Shown: positions 25,777 through 35,035, numbered from the stretch's first letter. The stretch is DNA of 64,000 bases from Cyclobacteriaceae bacterium (GCA_016786495.1 JAEUUJ010000002.1:18106-82105), one strand, 5' to 3'. Translations and numbers: made by a program. The notes: a model not told the origin generated them from the letters alone.

Positions 25777-26721
25777 TCAGAAGTTAATAATAACCGTATC
25801 TGTCTTAATCACTTGCGCAACAGCCGGTAGTCCTGCAATCTTTGGCACAAGCTTATGTTCGCCTTTTGCCGTATCCTTCAGATCGATCACGGCACGGAGC
25901 GAATCATCTGCGAACGTTCGCACACGTGATTCAGGCAAACGAAAAGCGCAGGAAATTTCTTTTGCGACTGTGCCCTGCTTCAATCGCGCAGGAACATTGA
26001 CAATAACCAATCTTACACGTCGGGTAACTTCTTCAAACTTTTCAATGTTCAATGAAACACTGATATTACCAGGTTGCGCATTAATTAAATCCCGGTTTCC
26101 AAAATTTAGTTCAACTTCATCCCGAAAATCCTTGCGCAGGTTTTTTTGCGGCAGCGTAAGTTGAACGGTTGACGGTAATTCTGCGATTGATTGCCGGGGT
26201 CCTTCTACCCAAACCGAATCAGGAGAAAGTTTTGGTTCCTCCACGAGGCCGAACTCCGGGTCAAGAAACTGCCAGGCCGAATCCAATCGAACGCGGATCT
26301 TTTTTCGCGCTCGTTCTTCGATATGAATGCGCACCGTGTCGGTAATAACAAAGTTGATTTTCAGCCGATCGAGCTGTCCGGCAAAGGTGGCGGGGAGCGT
26401 AGCGCCTACAATTTTTCTGATTTCTGCGGGTTTCTCGAGGGGAATAACCAGCGGTGGAACTTTAAAGCCAAGGCTTCTGCGAAATAAATCCCAGCCGGAA
26501 CCCGTCACGTTCATGCGAACCGATGCGGGCATTGGTTTTACCGGCACAAAATGATCCTGATCGTAATCGAACGTAACCGGAAACGTCAGGTTGGTTGAAT
26601 AATTTTTATTGAGGGCGTTAAAAAACCAGAAGACCGTAGCGGCAAAGATGCACAATACTACGGCCTTCCAGTTTTTTTTATTGAAGCGTAAAAAGTTGAA
26701 TATCGATGTTACAATACTCAC
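25777..26721 (-). CDS. YbbR-domain membrane-anchored protein
   Basis: A 314-residue protein with one membrane helix near residues 20-38 (WKAVVLCIFAATVFWFFNAL) and an extracytoplasmic region of repeated YbbR-like beta domains (PVTFDYDQDHFVPVKPMPASVRMNVTG; ISVSLNIEKFEEVTRRVRL). Function in Bacteroidota is unknown; in other bacteria YbbR-type proteins often neighbour yajC and cell-wall genes. The true start appears to be GTG at 26721, one base after the yajC stop (TAA-C-GTG). The frame is open 34 codons further upstream, but that part overlaps yajC and has no family likeness. No ATG precedes the helix, so GTG is the best choice. Confidence 0.85.
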   Translation of the reverse strand: MSIVTSIFNFLRFNKKNWKAVVLCIFAATVFWFFNALNKNYSTNLTFPVTFDYDQDHFVPVKPMPASVRMNVTGSGWDLFRRSLGFKVPPLVIPLEKPAEIRKIVGATLPATFAGQLDRLKINFVITDTVRIHIEERARKKIRVRLDSAWQFLDPEFGLVEEPKLSPDSVWVEGPRQSIAELPSTVQLTLPQKNLRKDFRDEVELNFGNRDLINAQPGNISVSLNIEKFEEVTRRVRLVIVNVPARLKQGTVAKEISCAFRLPESRVRTFADDSLRAVIDLKDTAKGEHKLVPKIAGLPAVAQVIKTDTVIINF

Positions 26722-26722
26722 G

Positions 26723-27037
26723 TTATTTTTTACCGGCTGCGATTTTGGTTGCTTCCATGGAAATGGCTGACTTGTTGAAACGGATTCGACCGCCTTTTTC
26801 AACTTCGAGAATGAATGTATCACCTTCCATTTCGGCTACTTCTCCGTGTGCGCCTCCAATGGTTACCACGTAGTCGCCACGCTTGATTTCTTCAATGAAT
26901 TTCTTTGCGTCTTTCGCTTTCTTCTGCTGGGGGCGGATCATGAAGAAATAGAATACGAGGATCATACCTCCCATCATCACATAAAAGCTGATGCTGCTTC
27001 CGCCCGACTGAGCTTGTAATAAAAATGCACTTACCAT
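26723..27037 (-). CDS. yajC: Preprotein translocase subunit YajC
   Basis: Accessory membrane protein of the SecDF translocase complex. The 104-residue protein has one membrane helix (SFYVMMGGMILVFYFFMIRPQQKKAK) followed by the conserved YajC cytosolic domain (GDYVVTIGGAHGEVAEMEGDTFILEV). The family length and spacing fit. Its stop lies one base from the start of the YbbR gene, so they form one operon. Confidence 0.95.
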   Translation of the reverse strand: MVSAFLLQAQSGGSSISFYVMMGGMILVFYFFMIRPQQKKAKDAKKFIEEIKRGDYVVTIGGAHGEVAEMEGDTFILEVEKGGRIRFNKSAISMEATKIAAGKK

Positions 27038-27135
27038 ACTTGGTTGTTTATTGAACGTGTAAAGTTATCTTATTAAAAACAAACATCCCAATCGATCAGG
27101 GAAGGATTGGGATGCCGGAATTATTGTTCTGTTAA

Positions 27136-27672
27136 TTACTTACGAACCGGGCCGTTCTGCGCATCAGGTTTTGGTGTAACCATCGCCTTAAAGCTGAGGC
27201 GTGTTGTTTTAGGCCATGTGTTTGCCGTAACGGTGATGGTTTTGTTCTGTGCATTGGGTTTACCGTTACTGTCGAACTCAGCCTTTACAAAACCTTCGCC
27301 ACCCGGAGGGATCGGTGTTCTGGTCCAATCAGGCGCTGTACATCCGCAGGAAGGCTTGGCATCCTGAATAATCAACGGAGCTACGCCTGTGTTTTTGATT
27401 TTATAAACATGCGAAACCTTCTCGCCTTCCTTAATCACACCGAAATCGTAATCCACTTGATCAACTTCCATTACCGGAAGCGGACCATCGGGCTTCACTT
27501 CAGCCGGCGGGGTAACCACTTCTTTGCCGGGTTCAGCTGCTACAGGAGTTTTCTTTCCTTCGAGTGAGTTAATCCGTGCCTCGAGCGCAGCGATCTTCTT
27601 TTCTGCATCACGGTCTTTGCACGCGGTGAATGAAACCGCTGCAATCAATACTAAAATCAATTTTGCTTTCAT
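27136..27672 (-). CDS. DUF1573 domain lipoprotein
   Basis: 178 residues; an N-terminal lipoprotein signal (LILVLIAAVSFTAC, Cys about residue 18) is followed by a Lys/Glu-rich coiled-coil stretch (EKKIAALEARINSLEGKK) and a proline-rich linker. The DUF1573 domain covers about residues 65-165 with the typical YDFGVIKEGEKVSHVYKIKNTG, the CGCT motif and the Gly-Gly-hydrophobic strand FVKAEFDS. DUF1573 domains resemble immunoglobulin/ASH-type folds of the periplasm or outer membrane. It is in the nusB-coaE operon, 6 bp after the YtxH gene. Confidence 0.92.
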   Translation of the reverse strand: MKAKLILVLIAAVSFTACKDRDAEKKIAALEARINSLEGKKTPVAAEPGKEVVTPPAEVKPDGPLPVMEVDQVDYDFGVIKEGEKVSHVYKIKNTGVAPLIIQDAKPSCGCTAPDWTRTPIPPGGEGFVKAEFDSNGKPNAQNKTITVTANTWPKTTRLSFKAMVTPKPDAQNGPVRK

Positions 27673-27678
27673 ATGCTA

Positions 27679-27999
27679 TCAACTATATTCATTAACCTTT
27701 TTCCCTTTGATCTGCTCCAGCAGGTCATCTACGTCTTCGAGCAATTTCTCGGCTTTCAAACGCGCCTCGTCAACTACTTTCTGACCCTGCGATTTAGCCT
27801 CTGAGGTAAGGGGTGTTTCTTTACCCTCCATCATGTCTTTCAAGAACGACTGAAGCATGTCTTTATACTTCTCCAGTTGAAACGAGAGTTTCTGACGCGT
27901 GTTCACTCCTTTGTCAGGAGCATATAAAATTCCAAGTGCCGCACCGGCTGCTGCTCCGATCAGGAACGCCAGAAACGCATTTCCGCTTTTTTTACCCAT
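27679..27999 (-). CDS. YtxH domain protein
   Basis: A 106-residue protein with the YtxH signature: an N-terminal membrane helix of small residues (AFLAFLIGAAAGAALGILYAPDKG, with the GxxxxGxxYAP pattern) followed by a long charged amphipathic helix (QLEKYKDMLQSFLKDMMEG and DEARLKAEKLLEDVDDLLEQIKG). Usually linked to envelope or general stress proteins. It lies between nusB and the DUF1573 gene in the same operon. Confidence 0.9.
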   Translation of the reverse strand: MGKKSGNAFLAFLIGAAAGAALGILYAPDKGVNTRQKLSFQLEKYKDMLQSFLKDMMEGKETPLTSEAKSQGQKVVDEARLKAEKLLEDVDDLLEQIKGKKVNEYS

Positions 28000-28091
28000 A
28001 GGACTTCAAATTTCATCAGGATTTTCGGGATTTACACGCTTTTTCGGCAAGAAATCAGGCCGCTGCCCTGAATTAACAGCTTTTTAACAGG

Positions 28092-29231
28092 CTATTTGTT
28101 ATCGATCAGCCCACGGCCACTTTTCTTCATACTTCCCTTCGTTTTAAGCTCTTTGGAGATTACGTCCAGAATACCATTGATGAACTGACGGCTTTTGGGG
28201 GTGCTGTAATTTTTTGCGAGTTCTATGTACTCGTTAATGGTAACCTTTACCGGGATGTTCGGGAACGAAATGAGTTCAGCGATGGCCATCTCCAGGATAA
28301 CACGGTCGGTTAACGGCAGACGTTCTACTTCCCAATTTCGTGTGTTGCTCGAAATAAGTTCTTTGTGTTGCTCACTCAGGTTAGCGCCTTCCGAAAAGAG
28401 TTTTTCAATGAAATCCCGGTCGTCATCCCAATTCAGCGAAAGCACCGGAAGTTGAATGGTCTTGTCTTTCTCCGGATTAAATGATTTGATGGTCTTTTCA
28501 ACCATGCCCTTCACGATGTCGTGGTCTTCAGCCCAATAAAGAACCTCCTCTTCGAAGAACTCATTAATCACTGTCTTGCCCAGAATGACTCTCCTGAACA
28601 AATGATTCATGATTTTCTTCTGATCATCTGTTGAGGGATTTTTCTTGTCGAGATAGTGCATGTAGTCATTATCCTGCTTCAGCACATCCTTTAGCCACTG
28701 GCGTACGCGATCAAAATTCTTATCCCACGCAATGCCCGCTTTCAGTGATTCCTTTTTTAGTTCTTCGCTTTTGCCGAGTGCTTTGATCCAACTGTTCTTA
28801 ACAAAATTTCCGTGGTTGATTTTCTTATCCGCATCAGCGGCTTCCGCCAGTGAAACGCCAAGTGCCAGTACAGACAGGTAGTGATCGTAAATTTTTTCAG
28901 ACTGAAGAACCAGGTTCTTTTTAATGAAGTCGAAGTCCTTTTTAATGCCTTTTGTATACAAGGCAAAAGCTTCTTTTAATGCTTTCTGGATTTTCGGGTC
29001 GTCATGCTCCGCAGACATCTGATTCTTTTCGAAGGCCTTCTCGAACGCTTTCAGCGCCTGAGCCTTTTGCTTGCTCAACTCCTTTTTATCCTGTACTTCC
29101 ATCGAGTTCAGGTCAGGGGCGAACGTTTCCTCAATGGAATCGGTGGCGAGGGTGTAGTTGGCATCCTTACATTGCTGGTAGGCAAAAAGGCTTTGCATTA
29201 CTTTTACGCGGAGGCTTCTACGATTGAGCAT
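28092..29231 (-). CDS. nusB: Transcription antitermination protein NusB (long Bacteroidota form)
   Basis: NusB binds boxA RNA with NusE/S10 and supports rRNA antitermination. At 379 residues it is much longer than E. coli NusB (139). The helical NusB domain is at the C-terminus (IPVKVTINEYIELAKNYSTPKSRQFINGILDVI), and the N-terminus keeps the typical RRSLRVKVMQSLFAYQQ. A large insert of about 200 helical, charged residues separates the two halves, a known feature of Bacteroidota homologs. ATG at 29231 matches that start. First gene of the run nusB - YtxH - DUF1573 - yajC - YbbR - coaE. Confidence 0.94.
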   Translation of the reverse strand: MLNRRSLRVKVMQSLFAYQQCKDANYTLATDSIEETFAPDLNSMEVQDKKELSKQKAQALKAFEKAFEKNQMSAEHDDPKIQKALKEAFALYTKGIKKDFDFIKKNLVLQSEKIYDHYLSVLALGVSLAEAADADKKINHGNFVKNSWIKALGKSEELKKESLKAGIAWDKNFDRVRQWLKDVLKQDNDYMHYLDKKNPSTDDQKKIMNHLFRRVILGKTVINEFFEEEVLYWAEDHDIVKGMVEKTIKSFNPEKDKTIQLPVLSLNWDDDRDFIEKLFSEGANLSEQHKELISSNTRNWEVERLPLTDRVILEMAIAELISFPNIPVKVTINEYIELAKNYSTPKSRQFINGILDVISKELKTKGSMKKSGRGLIDNK

Positions 29232-29253
29232 GTATCAAAGAACAAATTCGCTG

Positions 29254-29261
29254 CAAAGATA
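29254..29261 (-). promoter_or_regulatory. Candidate -7 box of the nusB operon
   Basis: On the minus strand TATCTTTG is a perfect TAnnTTTG match, 22 bp before the nusB ATG. No good TTTG element is placed at the usual distance. Confidence 0.5.
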
Positions 29262-29321
29262 ATCAGGATTGATGAATTTGCCGGATTTTAAAGTTGCCTT
29301 TGAGATTCTGAATAGGCCATA

Positions 29322-29356
29322 AACAAAAATACCTGCCGGTAATCAGGCAGGTATTT
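29322..29356 (-). terminator. Intrinsic terminator of the amino acid dehydrogenase gene
   Basis: Perfect 11-bp inverted repeat AAATACCTGCC / GGCAGGTATTT (29327-29337 and 29346-29356) with an 8-nt loop. Read on the minus strand it is followed by a T-rich run. It lies 24 bp beyond the stop of the gene at 29380. Confidence 0.85.
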
Positions 29357-29379
29357 CGTATAAAACAACTTAGAAACAG

Positions 29380-30480
29380 TTATCTTCTGGTTCTCACCTG
29401 AGCGATATCTGCGATACGCTTTTCGGCAAGTTTGATAGCAGCCTCCTGTGTGTTGATCTTTTCCTGCTCGGCCAGTTTAAAGATGTTCATACAGGTTGTA
29501 TAAATTCCTTCGGCCTGCTCGAATACGCGGGCACGATTGTAGTTCCCTAAAAATTCATTGTACACGTTGATCAGTCCGCCAGCGTTGATCAGGAAATCCG
29601 GAGCATAGGTGATGCCCTTGTCGATCAGCATGTATCCGTGCTTTACTTCGTCTTTCAGCTGGTTGTTGGCCGCACCGGCTACAACCTGGCAGTTCAACCG
29701 CGCAATCGTATCGTCATTTAAGGTTGCCCCGAGTGCGCATGGAGCATAGATATCCATGTCGAGATCATAAATTTTATCCTGCGCTACGGTTTTAACTCCG
29801 AGGCGTTGTGCCAAAGCCTTCACCTTGTCTTCCGCGATGTCGGTGATGTATACGTTTGCATTCTCTTTTACAAGATGCTCCACCAAATACGTACCTACCT
29901 GACCAATACCCTGAACGGCAACTGTTTTTCCGGTCAGGCTGTCGTTGCCGTATGTTTTTTTCGCAGCGGCTTTCATGCCGAGGTAAACACCGTATGCTGT
30001 AACGGGTGACGGATCACCACCACCACGCATCGATTCCGGTAATCCGGTAACGTGTTTGGTCTCCATGCCGATGAATTCCATGTCAGCAGTTTTCATGTTT
30101 ACATCTTCCGCAGTGATGTATTTTCCATTGAGGCTGTCGACAAATTTTCCGAACCTGCGCATGAAGGCTTCCGTCTTCATGGTTTTGGCATCGCCAATGA
30201 TAACTGCTTTACCTCCGCCAAGATTTAATCCGGAGATAGATGCTTTGAACGTCATGCCGCGTGAAAGGCGCAATACATCGGTAAGCGCTTCCTGTTCGGT
30301 AGCGTAGTTCCACATACGCGTTCCGCCCAGGGCAGGCCCGAGTACAGTGTTGTGGATGGCAATGATCGCTTTAAGCCCGGTAGCCTCATCATGACAAAAC
30401 ACCACCTGCTCATGTCCCAGTTGTGAAAGCTTGCCGAAGATGCCAGCCTGCTCTACCTTTTCAAGTTCTTTAATCTCCAT
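29380..30480 (-). CDS. Glu/Leu/Phe/Val dehydrogenase (leucine dehydrogenase-like)
   Basis: A 366-residue NAD-dependent amino-acid dehydrogenase that interconverts a branched or hydrophobic amino acid and its 2-oxo acid. Visible motifs: LGPALGGTRMW (substrate pocket), the catalytic lysine in GLNLGGGKAVIIGD, GPHVT-type region AEDVNMKTADMEFI, and the NAD-binding GIGQVGTYLVEHL. The length and the GGTRMW pattern favour leucine/valine dehydrogenase over glutamate dehydrogenase. Stand-alone unit with its own -7 box and terminator. Substrate remains inferred. Confidence 0.92.
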   Translation of the reverse strand: MEIKELEKVEQAGIFGKLSQLGHEQVVFCHDEATGLKAIIAIHNTVLGPALGGTRMWNYATEQEALTDVLRLSRGMTFKASISGLNLGGGKAVIIGDAKTMKTEAFMRRFGKFVDSLNGKYITAEDVNMKTADMEFIGMETKHVTGLPESMRGGGDPSPVTAYGVYLGMKAAAKKTYGNDSLTGKTVAVQGIGQVGTYLVEHLVKENANVYITDIAEDKVKALAQRLGVKTVAQDKIYDLDMDIYAPCALGATLNDDTIARLNCQVVAGAANNQLKDEVKHGYMLIDKGITYAPDFLINAGGLINVYNEFLGNYNRARVFEQAEGIYTTCMNIFKLAEQEKINTQEAAIKLAEKRIADIAQVRTRR

Positions 30481-30529
30481 CGGATTTGTTTTAGTTTGGA
30501 ATCTGTTACTTTTCGCGTTTATGGAAGCA

Positions 30530-30537
30530 CAAAATTA
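30530..30537 (-). promoter_or_regulatory. Candidate -7 box of the dehydrogenase
   Basis: On the minus strand TAATTTTG matches TAnnTTTG, 49 bp before the start. The remainder of the 30481-30709 gap holds no ORF and no strong palindrome. Confidence 0.45.
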
Positions 30538-30709
30538 CCGGGAAAAGTTCGTTTTTGGCACATCTCAAACGATTGCAATAAAAATAAAGGGATTCTACTG
30601 GAGCGGCTGTCGTTGGCAGAATTTTATTAAATATTTTGCGGCATTACCCAAACTTTGTAGGTGCCAAATCAGTTGAATCAAATGCCTTTTTAGGCCTGTG
30701 TTGCCCGTT

Positions 30710-32512
30710 ATGACAGAACTCAAGTATCTCAACAAGTATCTTCTTAAATATAAAAGGCATCTTATCTGGGGGGTTGTGTTCGTCATTATCTCTACCGTGT
30801 TCCAAATTATACCGGCAGAACTTGTCAGACGCTCCATTGATCTCGTAACCGATGACGTACTGGTGTATCGTTCTTTTGAAGGGTTAACGCTTCAGGACAA
30901 CTTCTTTCGGGTGTTTGCTTTCAGTCTGATGCTTTATGCGGGGTTGATCTTACTGATGGCTTTACTCCGCGGGTTTTTTCTTTACCTCGTACGCCAGACA
31001 CTGATCGTTATGTCGCGGCACATCGAGTACGATCTGAAAAATGAAATCTTTGAGCATTACCAAACACTCCCGCTTAGTTTCTACCGCAGAAACAACACCG
31101 GTGACTTAATGAACCGGATTTCGGAAGATGTAGGCCGCGTGCGCATGTATCTGGGGCCCGTGATCATGTACGGACTTCAACTGATCACCTTGTTTCTGAT
31201 TCTTATTCCATACATGTTCAGTAAGAATCCTACGCTCACGTGGTACGCCATCATTCCGCTGCCGTTTCTCTCGGTTGGAATCTACCTCGTGAATAACATG
31301 GTTGAAAGACGGTCGGAAGAAATTCAAAAAAGCCAGTCGAAGCTTTCCACATTTGTTCAGGAAGCATTTAGCGGTATTCGCGTGATCAAGTCGTTCAATC
31401 GTGAAAACGAATCAATCAAGAACTTTTCAGAGGAGAGCGAAAACTATAAAAACAAATCGCTCAAGCTTACCCGCATTCAGTCGTTATTTTTTCCATTGAT
31501 GACAGGCCTCATCGGGCTGAGCATTATTTTAACTGTATATGCCGGAAGCGTAGAAGTCATTAACCGTGGACTCCCCATCAGTTACATTGCAGAATTCATC
31601 ATCTACGTAAACTTGTTAACCTGGCCGGTAGCTTCACTCGGATTAACCAGCAGTTTATTGCAACGCGCGGAAGCCTCCCAGAAGCGGATCAACGAATTCC
31701 TAAAAACGCAAAACACGATTACTTCCGAGAAAAACCTCGTGCGGGAAATAAAGGGCAAGATTGAATTTAAGAACGTCAGCTTCACGTATCCCGACACGGG
31801 CATACAGGCATTGAAAAACGTTTCGTTTACGATCAATCCGGGTGAGTCGCTGGCGATTATCGGTACAACCGGATCGGGAAAAAGTACCGTTTCCAACCTG
31901 ATTGCGAGGCTTTATGACGCCCGCGAGGGTGAAGTGCTGATTGACGACACGCCGATCGAAGATTACAATCTCAATTCGCTGCGCACCCAGCTAGGCTCTG
32001 TACCTCAGGATGTGTTTTTATTCAGCGACACCATTTATAACAACATTGGTTTCGGCTTGACCGAGTCCGGTAACGATAAAATTACACAGGCCGCCAAAGA
32101 TGCTGACGTATACGACAACATCATGGCATTCCCGCAGGGTTTTGAAACCCGGATCGGTGAACGAGGCATTACGCTCTCGGGCGGACAAAAACAACGTGTG
32201 TCCATTGCGCGCGCTATTGTACGAGAGCCAAAAATTCTGATCCTGGATGATGCCCTTTCGGCTGTCGACACAAAAACAGAAAACACCATTCTCAATAGCA
32301 TGCGGAGGATCATGCAAAACCGGACTTCGGTAGTCATCTCTCACCGGGTATCATCGGCCAAGCTGGCCCATAAGATCATTGTGCTGGTTGACGGACAAAT
32401 TGTAGAAGAGGGCACGCACATCGGCCTGATCCGCAAAGGCGGAGTTTATAAAGACTTGTACCGAAAACAGATTGAAACGGAAAAAGAGTCAGCGTTAGAA
32501 AACGTATCGTAA
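30710..32512 (+). CDS. ABC exporter half-transporter with atypical Walker B (MdlA-like subunit)
   Basis: 600-residue fused membrane domain plus ATPase. Six membrane helices occupy residues ~20-330. The ATPase has Walker A GTTGSGKST, signature LSGGQKQRVSIARA, and Walker B ILILDDALSAVD, with Asp where catalytic Glu is normal. That Asp is the mark of the degenerate-site subunit in heterodimeric exporters such as MdlA or TM287 (established for those proteins). Start ATG at 30710; the GTG 4 codons upstream is less likely. The matching partner is encoded at 33266-35035 on the other strand, which is unusual because such pairs are normally adjacent and codirectional. Confidence 0.94.
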   Translation: MTELKYLNKYLLKYKRHLIWGVVFVIISTVFQIIPAELVRRSIDLVTDDVLVYRSFEGLTLQDNFFRVFAFSLMLYAGLILLMALLRGFFLYLVRQTLIVMSRHIEYDLKNEIFEHYQTLPLSFYRRNNTGDLMNRISEDVGRVRMYLGPVIMYGLQLITLFLILIPYMFSKNPTLTWYAIIPLPFLSVGIYLVNNMVERRSEEIQKSQSKLSTFVQEAFSGIRVIKSFNRENESIKNFSEESENYKNKSLKLTRIQSLFFPLMTGLIGLSIILTVYAGSVEVINRGLPISYIAEFIIYVNLLTWPVASLGLTSSLLQRAEASQKRINEFLKTQNTITSEKNLVREIKGKIEFKNVSFTYPDTGIQALKNVSFTINPGESLAIIGTTGSGKSTVSNLIARLYDAREGEVLIDDTPIEDYNLNSLRTQLGSVPQDVFLFSDTIYNNIGFGLTESGNDKITQAAKDADVYDNIMAFPQGFETRIGERGITLSGGQKQRVSIARAIVREPKILILDDALSAVDTKTENTILNSMRRIMQNRTSVVISHRVSSAKLAHKIIVLVDGQIVEEGTHIGLIRKGGVYKDLYRKQIETEKESALENVS

Positions 32513-33202
32513 GCCTACACCGCCCTGGATTTTAGTCCAGCCCGGATCTTTTACTACATCGTAGTAATATTCAAGCTCCATGAATGCAGACACCGGGATT
32601 TTGAAATACGAGTATTCGATTCCGAAAACACCTTGTGCTCCTTGTGTAAGCCGGTCGTATTGATTTTTAAAGTTTTTTGAGAGGCCATCTTCTTCGGCAA
32701 AGTAGTCATACTCAATTCTGAGGTTCCGGACTTCCCAGCCCAGCCCGACATACAGTTGCAAGCCCGGAGAAACTTGTTCAAGACCCATCTGATACAAAAC
32801 CTTTGCTTCGCCAACCCAGTCTGCCTTTACGTTATGGGAATAATACTCAGAAGTTTCCGGCTGAAACTCGTTAAACAGTTCGCTGTAATATTTGCTGTAG
32901 AGACCGCTGGCTGACTTGCCAAAATCCACATCAACTGCAAAATGCTTGTTCGCATAATACTTGTAGGTGAGGGCAAAAGGATCTCCAACCTTGATTCCGA
33001 TTCCGTGGTAGGGATAGCCGTTGTCGACAAAAATCGGACACACCACCCTCCGCTTTGAAACAGACATCCGGATCGGGTTGTGTTTGTTGACTGTTCTGCT
33101 CTTCGTATACACCTTTTGCGAGCCATTTGACCCCTGAGAATAGGCCGAAAAGGCCATTACTTGGCACAAAAGCAGCGTCAAACAGGTTTTTGTAAAGCGC
33201 AT
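32495..33202 (-). CDS. Secreted beta-barrel-like protein, unknown
   Basis: 235 residues with a signal peptide (LTLLLCQVMAFSAYSQ). The mature part alternates polar and hydrophobic residues in antiparallel strand style (KHFAVDVDFG; GLQLYVGLGWEVRNLRIEYDY) and ends with GGVGLRYVF, a terminal aromatic residue as found in outer-membrane barrels. It is likely a small outer-membrane protein. Its last 18 bp overlap the 3' end of the ABC exporter gene on the opposite strand. No function is recognised. Confidence 0.72.
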   Translation of the reverse strand: MRFTKTCLTLLLCQVMAFSAYSQGSNGSQKVYTKSRTVNKHNPIRMSVSKRRVVCPIFVDNGYPYHGIGIKVGDPFALTYKYYANKHFAVDVDFGKSASGLYSKYYSELFNEFQPETSEYYSHNVKADWVGEAKVLYQMGLEQVSPGLQLYVGLGWEVRNLRIEYDYFAEEDGLSKNFKNQYDRLTQGAQGVFGIEYSYFKIPVSAFMELEYYYDVVKDPGWTKIQGGVGLRYVF

Positions 33203-33207
33203 TAAAG

Positions 33208-33215
33208 CAAATATA
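33208..33215 (-). promoter_or_regulatory. -7 box placed next to the start codon (possible leaderless transcript)
   Basis: On the minus strand TATATTTG is a perfect match to TAnnTTTG, ending 5 bp before the ATG at 33202. The start site would fall at or next to the ATG. The -33 region is weak. Confidence 0.45.
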
Positions 33216-33265
33216 ACCCTTTTGGCCCTACTTGCTTAGAGTTGAGGCGTTTTGGCCGGTGGGAT

Positions 33266-35035
33266 TCATAGAAACTCTTTGTACTGCATTTTGTATAGTT
33301 GAGTATAGAATCCCTCTTTTTGCAGCAGATTCGCATGAGTGCCCGACTCCTTAATCTCGCCCTTGTCGAGTACCACGATGGTATCGGCCTTTTGGATGGT
33401 TGAAAGCCGGTGCGCAATCACGATGGACGTGCGCCCCTGCATCATTTTCTCGATGGCGTTCTGGATCATTTCTTCCGTTTCCGAGTCGACCGATGAGGTG
33501 GCCTCGTCCAGCACCAGAATTCTCGGATCGTAAACCATCGCGCGGATAAAGGATATCAACTGGCGCTGACCAACCGAAAGTGTTGACCCGCGCTCCATTA
33601 CGTTGTACGACAACTGCCCCGGCAAGCGTTCGATAAACTTCCGGGCGCCAACCATGTCGGCCGCGCGCCACACCATCTCTTCTGTTACATCCGGGTTGCC
33701 AAGCGTAATGTTTTTGAAAATCGAATCGGAGAAGAGAAATACATCCTGAAGCACCGCCCCGATGTTCCTGCGCAGGAAGCCAAGATCGTATTCGCGGATA
33801 TCCACCCCGTCAACCTTAATGGAGCCCTGATTGATTTCGTAGAAGCGGCTTAACAGGTTAATGATCGATGATTTGCCGGCACCGGTTGCACCCACCAGCG
33901 CGAAAGTTTTGCCGGCTTGTATCTCGAGGCTGATATTTTTCAGCACATATTCTTCCTCTGTGTACGCGAAAGAAACGTTTTCGAATTTCACTTCACCCTG
34001 AAGCGTTTCCGGTTGATGCGTTCCATTCGGCTGTACATCTTCCTGACTGTCCAGCAGATTGATGATCCGCGAAGAACTTACAATACCCATCTGCAACGTG
34101 TTGTAGCGATCGGCAATCATCCGAATCGGGCGGAAGAATTGCTGAAGCAGCATGATGAATGCCACCAGCTTTCCGATGGTCATGCCCGTATCGTTCTGGA
34201 TAATGCTTTGCGCGCCATACCAAACCAGCAGTCCAATGCCCGCGGCCGCGATGATTTCCGCCACCGGAAAATAAATTGAATAGTACAACACCGACCGGAG
34301 GTTTGATTGCCGGTGCTCTTCATTGATTACCTTAAACTTATCAAACTCGCGTTTCTCGCTCGCAAAAATCTGCACGATGTTCATTCCGGTAATATGTTCC
34401 TGAACGAATGTATTCAGACTTGCCACCGCATTGCGCACATCGTTAAACGCCACTTTAATTTTTTCCTTAAAAATGTATGTTGAGATCAACAACAGCGGCA
34501 ACGTGGCCAAACTTATCAATGCCATCCGCCAGTCGATATACACCATCACAGCTACGATGAAGACGATTTGCAGCAAATCGCTGATGATGGCCGCTAACCC
34601 TTCGCTGAATACGTCTGCCAGTGTTTCCACATCTGAAATGGTGCGGGTTACGAGTCGGCCGATGGGTGTCTTATCAAAAAACCGAAGGCGGAGGTTAATC
34701 AGATGCTCGTAGAGTTTGGTGCGGATGTCGCGGATAACCTGCTGGCCCAGCCACCCCGACAAGTAGGTATGAATGTATTCGGTAAATGCCTGAACGATCA
34801 GCATAAAAAACAACACCAGCACCATCACAATTACCCCCCGATAATTGCCTGTGGCTACATCGTTATCAATCGTATACTGAATCAGGATGGGCCGTAAGGG
34901 TGTGAGCACCCCAAGGGTGAACGTTAACACGATCACGAGATAGAAGCGGCCTTTGTAGGGCATCACAAACTTCAGCAGGCGCCTGAGAACCTTGAAATCG
35001 ATAATATTGCCGCTGGTGGTTTGATCTTTCTCCAT
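33266..35035 (-). CDS. ABC exporter half-transporter with atypical signature (MdlB-like subunit)
   Basis: 589 residues, six membrane helices then an ATPase. Walker A GATGAGKSS, Walker B ILVLDEATSSVD with the normal catalytic Glu, but the signature motif is LSVGQRQLISF rather than LSGGQ. In MdlB and other degenerate-site partners the signature is altered in this way. Paired with the subunit at 30710, the altered signature here and the altered Walker B there would lie in the same nucleotide site, as in established heterodimers. It follows truA by 16 bp on the same strand. Confidence 0.94.
   Translation of the reverse strand: MEKDQTTSGNIIDFKVLRRLLKFVMPYKGRFYLVIVLTFTLGVLTPLRPILIQYTIDNDVATGNYRGVIVMVLVLFFMLIVQAFTEYIHTYLSGWLGQQVIRDIRTKLYEHLINLRLRFFDKTPIGRLVTRTISDVETLADVFSEGLAAIISDLLQIVFIVAVMVYIDWRMALISLATLPLLLISTYIFKEKIKVAFNDVRNAVASLNTFVQEHITGMNIVQIFASEKREFDKFKVINEEHRQSNLRSVLYYSIYFPVAEIIAAAGIGLLVWYGAQSIIQNDTGMTIGKLVAFIMLLQQFFRPIRMIADRYNTLQMGIVSSSRIINLLDSQEDVQPNGTHQPETLQGEVKFENVSFAYTEEEYVLKNISLEIQAGKTFALVGATGAGKSSIINLLSRFYEINQGSIKVDGVDIREYDLGFLRRNIGAVLQDVFLFSDSIFKNITLGNPDVTEEMVWRAADMVGARKFIERLPGQLSYNVMERGSTLSVGQRQLISFIRAMVYDPRILVLDEATSSVDSETEEMIQNAIEKMMQGRTSIVIAHRLSTIQKADTIVVLDKGEIKESGTHANLLQKEGFYTQLYKMQYKEFL

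Noticed and set aside
26722-26823. Longer YbbR gene start
   Set aside because: Would overlap yajC by about 100 bp, and the sequence shows no membrane or YbbR feature there.
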